DNA of 8,856 nt from Eubacteriales Family XIII. Incertae Sedis bacterium (GTDB lineage: Bacteria; Bacillota_A; Clostridia; Peptostreptococcales; Anaerovoracaceae). Under the pieces are notes generated by a model, which ran no database searches, had not been told where the DNA came from, and saw nothing but the letters and a program-made list of their open reading frames with translations. The translations under genes and the position numbers were made by a program. Location of the stretch: NCBI GenBank assembly GCA_031280075.1, contig JAITHG010000128.1, positions 1-8,856 of the forward strand, read 5' to 3'. This document shows, piece by piece, positions 1 through 5,711 of this stretch; position 1 is the stretch's first letter, and each line of letters begins with the position of its first letter.

Positions 1-201
1 GTCGCCGATGCGCACGGGGATGCTTTCGCAGATGTGCCGGAGCGCCCGCGCACGCTTCGTGACACCCGTCATGTCCGGGTGCTCCAGGTAGAACTCCGTC
101 AGCAGGCGGTAGCGCGCCGTGCAGATCTCTGGCTTTGTGTCGCGGTACAGCTCGCGCATCTTCGCGACGCGCACCGTGATGGGCTTGAGTGTCCAGGTCA
201 T
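1..201 (-). CDS. Second glycyl radical enzyme (PFL/dehydratase family), N-terminal 67 residues, cut by window edge
   Basis: The reading frame starts with ATG at 199-201 and runs off the left edge without a stop. The 67 visible residues match the start of the glycyl radical enzyme family (pyruvate formate-lyase-like lyases, dehydratases and decarboxylases). Landmarks are a KPEICTARYRLLTEFY stretch at about residues 23-38, then RARALRHICESIPVRIGD at 50-67, which resembles the family's 'ERA..LTE.Y......P...RRA.AL..IL...PI.I' N-terminus. The catalytic Cys loop and the glycyl radical site lie beyond the edge, so its class and completeness cannot be judged. It starts 13 bases after the stop of the preceding glycyl radical enzyme and has a strong GGGAGGG ribosome site, so the two are almost certainly co-translated. 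It is not a duplicate of its neighbour: the N-terminal sequences differ clearly. A partner subunit, an independent enzyme, or a truncated relative all remain possible. Confidence 0.8.
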   Translation of the reverse strand, partial: MTWTLKPITVRVAKMRELYRDTKPEICTARYRLLTEFYLEHPDMTGVTKRARALRHICESIPVRIGD

Positions 202-207
202 GTTGAT

Positions 208-214
208 CCCTCCC
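208..214 (-). promoter_or_regulatory. Shine-Dalgarno of the second glycyl radical enzyme
   Basis: The minus strand reads GGGAGGG six bases before the ATG at 199-201. It abuts the TAG stop (215-217) of the upstream glycyl radical enzyme. This fixes the start and suggests translational coupling of the tandem pair. Confidence 0.75.
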
Positions 215-2659
215 CTAGATCCTGTTCTCGTTGCGGGCGATGATGTCGTTTTGCAGATCCTCACCCAGCTCTATGAAGTATGCCGAATAACCGGCGATGC
301 GGACGACGAGATCCCGGAATTCCTCCGGGCGCACCTGCGCCTTTTTCAGGGTGTCCGTGTCCACGATGTTGTACTGGCACTCGAGCCCGCCGCTCTTGAA
401 GTATGCCTTCGTGACCTCGCGCAGCTTGGCGACCCCCTCGTCGTTGCTCACGACCGAGGGGTGCATGCGCAGGTTGAGCGCCATGCCGTCCATATACTTT
501 GCGTGGTCGAAGCAACAGGCGGAGAGGAAGACCGACGTGGGGCCCCCCCGGTCGCGGCTCTGCGCAGGCGAGATGGCATCGGCGATCGGCTCGCCTGCCT
601 TCCTGCCGTCCGGTGTCGCAGGGGTGTACTCCCCCTGCAGCACGTGGTCTGCCGCACCGTACATGCCTGCCTTGTAGACCTTTGAGCGCTGGCTGGAGCA
701 CTCGCTGCACTGCCTGTAATATAGGTCTGCCGCCCATTTCAGCTCTTCGTCCGCGTAGGGCTCGGCGTTGCCGTAGTGCGGAACTTCACTCAGGATGCGC
801 TGGCGCAGATCCTCGTGCCCCTCCCAGTTCGCCATGACTGCGTCGTAGAGCTCGCGCGTCGTGACGGTCTGCTTGTCGAAGCACAGGTACTTGATGGTCG
901 TGATGCTGTCGGCGATCGTCGCAAGCCCAGTGGCAGTCCCTCCGTAGGAGTTGTACTTGCAGCCGCCCGACCCCGCATCCAGCCCCTTCTCCATGCAGCC
1001 TTCCATGGAGATGGAGAGCATGGCGTAGGGCATGTTGTAGCCGACGAGGTATTCCGCATAATTGTTGATCGTCACATACCATTTGAGGAGGTAGTCCGTC
1101 ATCTGCTCGTAGGCGGCGCGCACTTCGTCTATGGACTGCATCTCGTAGAGGTAGCCCGGCTGCACCTTCGCCTGTCTGCCCGTCATCGGGTTGATGCCGT
1201 TGTTGATCGCCATCGCCAGCGCCACGCCGTAGTAGACCGAGGCGTGCGCCGCGCCCACACCGTTCGGGGCAGGGTAGTCCGTCCCCGACCCGACGATCTC
1301 CTGACAGCCGATGATGCTGTAGTCGCGCGCATCCCGCAGTTCGAAGCCCAGTTCTTGCATGAGACCGGGGATGATGACATCGTCGTTCTGGAACAGGGGC
1401 AGCCCGCCGACCAGCCGCGAGGTCGCGAGTGCGCAGTCCCACAGTTCGTCCGGCGTGTCCGGCCCGACGCGCATGGAGACGGTCGGGTCGTGCAGCCTGA
1501 GCCTGCCGATGGTCTCGAGCACCATGTAGGTCACGGGGTTGGTCGCGTCCTCGCCTGTCTCCGGCAGAACGCCGCCGACCGTCGTGTGCTGGTAGGTGTT
1601 GCCGATGCCCGCCGTCTGCGTCATCCTGCCGATATTGCCTTCATAATAACAGTTCGACTTCAGGAAGAAGGCATCGCACAGCTCCTGCGCCTCTTCCATG
1701 GTCAGCCGCCCCGCGTCGAGGTCGCCCTTGAGCAGCGGCCAGGTGTACTGGTCGAAGCGCCCGAAGGCAGGGGCGGGGAAGCCCGTCTCGTAGGACATGG
1801 CGAGCTGGTAGATGAGCACGGACTGGCATGCTTCCCAGAAGGTCGCCGCCGGCTCGGTCGCGATGTGATCCAGCCCTTCCGCCATGCGAAGCAGCTCGTC
1901 CCGGCGCGCCCCGTCCCCAGCCTCCGCCGCCTCCGCCGACCGTTCGCGGCAGAGGGCTGCGTAGCGGCGCGTCAGAGCCTCCGCCCCGTCGCAGGCGATG
2001 ACGGCGGACTTGTAAAACATGTACCGCCCCATCCCGTCGCCCATGAGGTTGCCCTCGTGCGCGTCCATCCAGTCCTGCGCCTGCCTGCGGATGGCACCGT
2101 AGCCGACCTTGATGATCTTGTGCCAGCCCGGGGTCAGGTGCCCGCAGGAGAGGGACATGATGCCGGGGCGCCCCCGCTCGCCGTAGTCGCACGCGCCGAG
2201 GGCGAAGAAGTCCTCAGCGCCGTCGGGCAGCCATGCCTCGGCGACCTGCCAGTCGCTGTTCTCGAACAGGACGGGGGCGACGCGGCGCATCTCGTCGATG
2301 TCCTCCTGCGCGATGCAGAGGCGCAGCTCCTCCCCCTCGGGGTTGTGCCACAGCCCGTCGTCCTTCATCGCCCATTCACGTTCAATGTCCACAAACAGGG
2401 GCCACATGATGCCGCTGTTGCCGCAGAACGACTTCCCTTTGTTTCCGACGAAATAGTCGTCGTCCTCCACGCGCAGCGTCATGCGCTCGCAGAGTTCCTT
2501 CGTGATGAGCGGGCGCTTGATGATCGGGACGATGTGCTTGTATTTCTCGATCGCCTCCGCCTGGATGACGGACTTCTCCGCGTCGCCTCGGATGACCCTG
2601 TCGCGCACCTTCTCACGAATGCGCTGGATGCGTGGTGTCGCTTCCCTGAACGTGTACAT
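215..2659 (-). CDS. Glycyl radical enzyme of unassigned specificity (Cys-x-Glu class), full length
   Basis: This is a complete 814-residue glycyl radical enzyme, cytosolic by family, that would need a radical SAM activase, not seen in this window. The catalytic loop reads IIGCQEIVG, giving the thiyl Cys452 and a Cys-x-Glu pair with Glu454. The C-terminal radical motif RIAGYSAYF places the glycyl radical at Gly790, 24 residues from the end. Cys-x-Glu is shared by the glycyl radical dehydratases, C-N/C-S lyases and arylacetate decarboxylases. It differs from the Cys-Cys pair of true pyruvate formate-lyase. The usual GCVEP form is GCQEI here, so no known subfamily is matched with confidence. The start at 2657-2659 was chosen because GGAGGG lies five bases upstream and because the family N-terminus (RIQRIREKVRDRV) begins there. 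It follows the Old Yellow Enzyme homologue by 22 bases and precedes a second glycyl radical enzyme by 13. Family assignment is very sure; the substrate is unknown. Confidence 0.95.
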   Translation of the reverse strand: MYTFREATPRIQRIREKVRDRVIRGDAEKSVIQAEAIEKYKHIVPIIKRPLITKELCERMTLRVEDDDYFVGNKGKSFCGNSGIMWPLFVDIEREWAMKDDGLWHNPEGEELRLCIAQEDIDEMRRVAPVLFENSDWQVAEAWLPDGAEDFFALGACDYGERGRPGIMSLSCGHLTPGWHKIIKVGYGAIRRQAQDWMDAHEGNLMGDGMGRYMFYKSAVIACDGAEALTRRYAALCRERSAEAAEAGDGARRDELLRMAEGLDHIATEPAATFWEACQSVLIYQLAMSYETGFPAPAFGRFDQYTWPLLKGDLDAGRLTMEEAQELCDAFFLKSNCYYEGNIGRMTQTAGIGNTYQHTTVGGVLPETGEDATNPVTYMVLETIGRLRLHDPTVSMRVGPDTPDELWDCALATSRLVGGLPLFQNDDVIIPGLMQELGFELRDARDYSIIGCQEIVGSGTDYPAPNGVGAAHASVYYGVALAMAINNGINPMTGRQAKVQPGYLYEMQSIDEVRAAYEQMTDYLLKWYVTINNYAEYLVGYNMPYAMLSISMEGCMEKGLDAGSGGCKYNSYGGTATGLATIADSITTIKYLCFDKQTVTTRELYDAVMANWEGHEDLRQRILSEVPHYGNAEPYADEELKWAADLYYRQCSECSSQRSKVYKAGMYGAADHVLQGEYTPATPDGRKAGEPIADAISPAQSRDRGGPTSVFLSACCFDHAKYMDGMALNLRMHPSVVSNDEGVAKLREVTKAYFKSGGLECQYNIVDTDTLKKAQVRPEEFRDLVVRIAGYSAYFIELGEDLQNDIIARNENRI

Positions 2660-2664
2660 TTCGT

Positions 2665-2670
2665 CCCTCC
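2665..2670 (-). promoter_or_regulatory. Shine-Dalgarno deciding the glycyl radical enzyme start
   Basis: The minus strand reads GGAGGG, five bases before the ATG at 2657-2659. It supports this start over an in-frame ATG 201 bases further upstream, which would lie inside the preceding gene and add a low-complexity Arg/Ser-rich stretch unlike the family. Confidence 0.75.
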
Positions 2671-2681
2671 GATCCTCCTGC

Positions 2682-4712
2682 TTAGATGTGGAGCGCCGCC
2701 TGGAACCCCTGGTTCGTCGCCGTGGAGATGTTGCCCGACTTCTTCGCGTCGCCGACGATGTAGACCTCCGTCTCTGCGACGCAGTGCCGCAACTCGTCCA
2801 CGAGCTCGTAGCGCGGGCGCATGCCCATGGCGAGCAGCACGGTGTCCGCCTCGATCTCAAAGTCCTCGCCCGTAGCGACCTTCGTCACGACGACGCTGCC
2901 GTCCTTCACCTCTTTGAGCATCGTCCCGTAATGGACGGGGATGCCTTGCTCCTTGACGATGCCGATGAGCTCCGGCGCGCTCGTGCCCGCGCCAGTGAAG
3001 AGGATGCGCCTGGCAGGTCCCTCGTCCGCCAGCTCGACGATCTCCACGTGCGTGCCGAGATCTGCGTAGTCGATGGCAGCCTCGACACCCACCGAGCCCG
3101 CGCCGATGACGACGATCTTCTCGCCGACGGGCACCTTGCCCAGCTCGGCATCGGGTGCCCAGTTCACGTGGGGCTTGTCGATGCCCGGCAGCTTCGGCAC
3201 GACGGGGTCTGCGCCTGCTGCGATGATCAGCGCGTCGAAGCCCTCCGCCTCGATGCGTTCTTTCGTCGCCTCCGTGTTCAGCAGGATCTTCGCGGGGTAC
3301 TTCTTCACCTCGCGCAGGAACCATTCGTAGTAGTCCTTGCAGTCCGTCTTGCGCGGGGGCGCGGCTGCGCCGATCAGATTGCCGCCGAGCTTGTCCTCCT
3401 TCTCGTAGAGCGTCACGTCATGCCCGCGGTCGCAGGCAGCCATCATGGCGTAGATGCCCGCAGGGCCGCCGCCGACGATGCCGACCTTCTTCTTCGTCTG
3501 CGCCTTCGGGACGAGCCCGTCCTTCAGCTCGCTCGTCAGCCCGGAGATGGGGTTGACCGCGCAGTTGATGACGCGCGGCTGCGTGCCGACGCCGTCCCCC
3601 GCGCCGAGGCGCTTTGCGCAGGCATCGCAGCGCAGGCAGGGCCTTCTGTCCTCCGGGCGGTTTGCCGCATACTTCTTCGGCATGTCCGGATCCGCCATGA
3701 GAGGGCGGCACATGGCGACAAAGTCAGACCAGCCGTTCGCGATGATCTCCTCCGCCTGGTCGATGCTGACGATCGAGCCGACGGTGTTGACGAGCAGGTT
3801 TGGATACGCCTTCTTCACGTCGCGCGCGTAGTGGACGTTGAACATGTGCGGCATCATGTAATTCTGGCACCAGTTGCGGTAATACCGCATGTCGAAGTCG
3901 GAGTGGATGCCCGCCGAGCAGTGCAGGATGTCGATGTGCTCCTCCAGCATCCCGATGAGCTTCAGCGTCTCGGGGAAGTGCATGCCCTCGTCCGCGATCT
4001 CGTCTGCGGAGATGCGGAACTCGATGACGAAGTCCTCCCCGCAGCGCTCGCGGATCGCCTGACAGACCTCGATGGCAAAGCGGGCGCGGTTTTCTGTGGA
4101 GCCGCCGTACTTGTCCGTGCGGTGGTTGTAGAGCGGGCTTGTGAACTGCGAGATGAGGTTGCCGTGCCCGCCGTGCACGAGGACGATGTCCATGCCTGCG
4201 CGCTTCATCTGGAAGGCGGCGTGCGCATACTTCTCGATGGTCTCATCGATCTTCGCCTGCGTCATCTCGATGGGCACGATGGGCTCACGCCCGTAGCGCG
4301 CCGCGCGCGTGCGCTCAGACCACGGGACGATGGGCGACGGCGCGAAGGGCGCGTGCCCCACCTGCTCAAAGGCGGTGTCCTTGCCGTTGTGGTTGATCTC
4401 GAGCGACGCGTGGCAGTCGTAGGCAGCCGCCATCTCCGCATACCAGGAGAGAGGCAGCACGGAATGCGGGTTTGCGAGGTCGAGCTGGCATTCCTCGTCC
4501 TTGCACTCGTTGATGTCGATGGAGGAATTCCCGACATAGAGGACGGTCGCGCCCCCGCGCGCAAACATGCGGTACCAGTCCACAAACTCGTGCGTGACGA
4601 GCCCGTCGGGGCTGGCGTGGTTCGGGGACGGCGGGGCAAGCGTGATCCTGTTCTTGAAGTCGATGCCCCGGATGCGGATTGGTTCGAACACGTGCGAATA
4701 CTTGGAGCTCAT
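2682..4712 (-). CDS. Old Yellow Enzyme / 2,4-dienoyl-CoA reductase-type Fe-S flavoprotein (FadH/BaiCD/enoate reductase-like)
   Basis: This is a cytosolic NAD(P)H:flavin oxidoreductase of about 676 residues with the three-part layout of FadH, BaiCD/BaiH and clostridial enoate reductases. Residues 1-350 form the FMN TIM barrel, with the signature HGGHGNLISQFTSPLYNHR from about 180 and YGGSTENR from about 202. A cysteine cluster for 4Fe-4S follows: Cys359, 362, 365 and 384, spaced C-x2-C-x2-C-x18-C and ending in NCAVNP. Residues 409-676 form the FAD/NAD(P) module, with VGIVGGGPAG (410-419), VVIGAGSVG (534-542) and VYIVGDAK (650-657). The family reduces activated C=C bonds, as in dienoyl-CoA, cinnamate-type acids and bile-acid intermediates, using NAD(P)H via FAD, 4Fe-4S and FMN. 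Some members instead act on C-N bonds of methylated amines. The start at 4710-4712 is preferred because AGGAGG lies upstream. An ATG at 4743-4745 in the same frame has no ribosome site. Barrel residues INHNGKD replace the common H-x-G-R, so the substrate may differ from known members. Confidence 0.93.
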   Translation of the reverse strand: MSSKYSHVFEPIRIRGIDFKNRITLAPPSPNHASPDGLVTHEFVDWYRMFARGGATVLYVGNSSIDINECKDEECQLDLANPHSVLPLSWYAEMAAAYDCHASLEINHNGKDTAFEQVGHAPFAPSPIVPWSERTRAARYGREPIVPIEMTQAKIDETIEKYAHAAFQMKRAGMDIVLVHGGHGNLISQFTSPLYNHRTDKYGGSTENRARFAIEVCQAIRERCGEDFVIEFRISADEIADEGMHFPETLKLIGMLEEHIDILHCSAGIHSDFDMRYYRNWCQNYMMPHMFNVHYARDVKKAYPNLLVNTVGSIVSIDQAEEIIANGWSDFVAMCRPLMADPDMPKKYAANRPEDRRPCLRCDACAKRLGAGDGVGTQPRVINCAVNPISGLTSELKDGLVPKAQTKKKVGIVGGGPAGIYAMMAACDRGHDVTLYEKEDKLGGNLIGAAAPPRKTDCKDYYEWFLREVKKYPAKILLNTEATKERIEAEGFDALIIAAGADPVVPKLPGIDKPHVNWAPDAELGKVPVGEKIVVIGAGSVGVEAAIDYADLGTHVEIVELADEGPARRILFTGAGTSAPELIGIVKEQGIPVHYGTMLKEVKDGSVVVTKVATGEDFEIEADTVLLAMGMRPRYELVDELRHCVAETEVYIVGDAKKSGNISTATNQGFQAALHI

Positions 4713-4723
4713 GCTGTTTTTGT

Positions 4724-4729
4724 CCTCCT
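4724..4729 (-). promoter_or_regulatory. Shine-Dalgarno deciding the Old Yellow Enzyme homologue start
   Basis: The minus strand reads a perfect AGGAGG, 11 bases before the ATG at 4710-4712. The spacing is slightly long, but the alternative in-frame ATG at 4743-4745 has only AT-rich sequence before it. The protein's family similarity (VFEPIRIRG) also begins just after the inner start. Confidence 0.65.
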
Positions 4730-4743
4730 GTCCATTGTGGTTC

Positions 4744-4784
4744 ATTATGCAGTTTATATTATTTATATAATAACAATCGATACG
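4744..4784 (-). promoter_or_regulatory. AT-rich candidate promoter/operator between the LysR gene and the reductase
   Basis: In the 87-base gap between the LysR stop and the reductase start, bases 4744-4776 are strikingly AT-rich in an otherwise GC-rich window. The patch contains a 6-base inverted repeat with a 5-base spacer, TTATAT at 4754-4759 and ATATAA at 4765-4770. It also contains several TATAAA/TATTAT-like hexamers on the minus strand and a TTGTTA at 4771-4776. No pair with a good -35/-10 spacing of 16-18 bases stands out, so exact elements cannot be named. Location and composition suggest a promoter for the reductase and glycyl radical enzymes, possibly with a LysR-type operator. No GC-rich hairpin followed by a T run is present, so a terminator here is unlikely. 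Confidence 0.35.
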
Positions 4785-4799
4785 GATTGGTGCCGCGTC

Positions 4800-5699
4800 C
4801 TACTGCTCCTCTTCCCGCATGCAGATGTCCAGCGCGCTCAGGAAGGCGTCGATGGCGGGGTTGTGGTTGGTGTCGAGCCAAGCGACCGACTCGTGCACTT
4901 CCATCAGCTCGTCCATCTCCAGGAACTTCAGATTTGGGCTTGTCGAGAGCATGTGCCAGGGGTTGAGCGTCGTGACACCCGCGCCCGACTCCAGCCAGAC
5001 TGCCACCGTCCCGATGTTGGGTGCGATGCGGTCGGAGGTGTCGTAGCCGATCGCCTTGCACAGGGAGCGCTGCAGGTTTGCGATCTTTGCGGACTCCGTG
5101 TTGCTCATGAGGATGAAGGTCTGGTCCTTGAAGTCCTCGAAGGTCGCGCCTTCCTTGTTGGCGTTCGGGTGGCTCGCCGGCACGACGAGGCAGCTCTTCC
5201 CGGTCCGGACGGGCTTGCTGTGCACGTCCGGGCCCGCGCCTGCCAGATCCTGCTCCGAGAGGATGACCATGTCAACCTCGCCGCTCTTCAGAGCCTCGAG
5301 GTGCTTGGACATGTTGTTGTAGATGACCTGCACCTGCAGCTCCGGGTTGTTCCGCCAGAGATAGAGCAGCGTCTTGGAGAAGATGCCCGTGATGGACTGC
5401 CCGACGACGGTCGCCACGTTGAGCGTGCCGCTCAGCCCATGGGATGCGGAGACCGCCTTGTCCACCAGCTCGTCGTATTTCGCCATGATCTCTTCCAGCC
5501 CTCCTGCCAGGATCGCCCCTGCCTCTGTCAGCTGCACCGTGTTGCGGATGCGGATGAACAGGTTTGCGCCGATCTCGTGCTCCAAGGCGGCAATCTGGCG
5601 TGAGAGCGCCGGCTGCGTGACATGCAGGTGCTCCGATGCCTTCGTGAAGTTCAGGAACTTCGCCGCCGCGAGGAAATAGTTCACTTGGATCGTGTTCAC
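4800..5699 (-). CDS. LysR-family transcriptional regulator
   Basis: This is a 299-residue DNA-binding regulator of normal LysR length. Residues 1-60 form the winged helix-turn-helix, with FLAAAKFLNFTKASEHLHV, then TQPALSRQIAALEHEIGANLF, the classic LysR signature. The rest is the two-lobed effector-binding domain, with no transmembrane segment or signal peptide seen. The start is GTG at 5697-5699, chosen because GGAGG lies six bases upstream. The gene begins 12 bases after the stop of the composite flavoprotein gene and points the same way, so it is probably co-transcribed with it. This is unlike the divergent layout common for LysR genes. By family it would respond to a small molecule, likely a pathway substrate or intermediate, and control this cluster. 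The ligand is unknown. The AT-rich gap directly downstream is a plausible binding site. Confidence 0.95.
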   Translation of the reverse strand: MNTIQVNYFLAAAKFLNFTKASEHLHVTQPALSRQIAALEHEIGANLFIRIRNTVQLTEAGAILAGGLEEIMAKYDELVDKAVSASHGLSGTLNVATVVGQSITGIFSKTLLYLWRNNPELQVQVIYNNMSKHLEALKSGEVDMVILSEQDLAGAGPDVHSKPVRTGKSCLVVPASHPNANKEGATFEDFKDQTFILMSNTESAKIANLQRSLCKAIGYDTSDRIAPNIGTVAVWLESGAGVTTLNPWHMLSTSPNLKFLEMDELMEVHESVAWLDTNHNPAIDAFLSALDICMREEEQ

Positions 5700-5705
5700 C
5701 GCTTG

Positions 5706-5710
5706 CCTCC
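5706..5710 (-). promoter_or_regulatory. Shine-Dalgarno supporting the GTG start of the LysR gene
   Basis: The minus strand reads GGAGG, six bases before the GTG at 5697-5699. An ATG overlapping the previous stop (at 5713-5715) opens a different frame that does not encode the regulator and is not used. Confidence 0.7.
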
Positions 5711-5711
5711 G

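Noticed and set aside
543..549. Run of seven C (seven G in the coding strand) as a possible frameshift
   Set aside because: The glycyl radical enzyme frame continues normally across it to the intact Gly radical motif.
2660..2860. 67-residue N-terminal extension of the glycyl radical enzyme from an upstream ATG
   Set aside because: It overlaps the end of the reductase gene and is low-complexity Arg/Ser-rich. The inner ATG has GGAGGG and matches the family N-terminus.
776..2875. 699-residue open frame on the plus strand
   Set aside because: It is antisense to the glycyl radical enzyme gene, which carries intact catalytic motifs. The composition is that of a mirror frame and no domain is recognisable.
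4713..4745. 11-residue upstream extension of the ene-reductase
   Set aside because: The outer ATG lacks a ribosome site. The perfect AGGAGG lies between the two ATGs and serves the inner one.
4746..4799. Possible intrinsic terminator after the LysR gene
   Set aside because: The only inverted repeat is AT-only with 6-base arms; there is no GC-rich stem followed by a T run.
2481..5603. 1040-residue open frame on the plus strand
   Set aside because: It runs antisense to three well-supported minus-strand genes. Its translation is Arg/Val/Leu/His/Asp-rich without recognisable motifs. Such long antisense frames are expected in GC-rich DNA with strong third-position bias.
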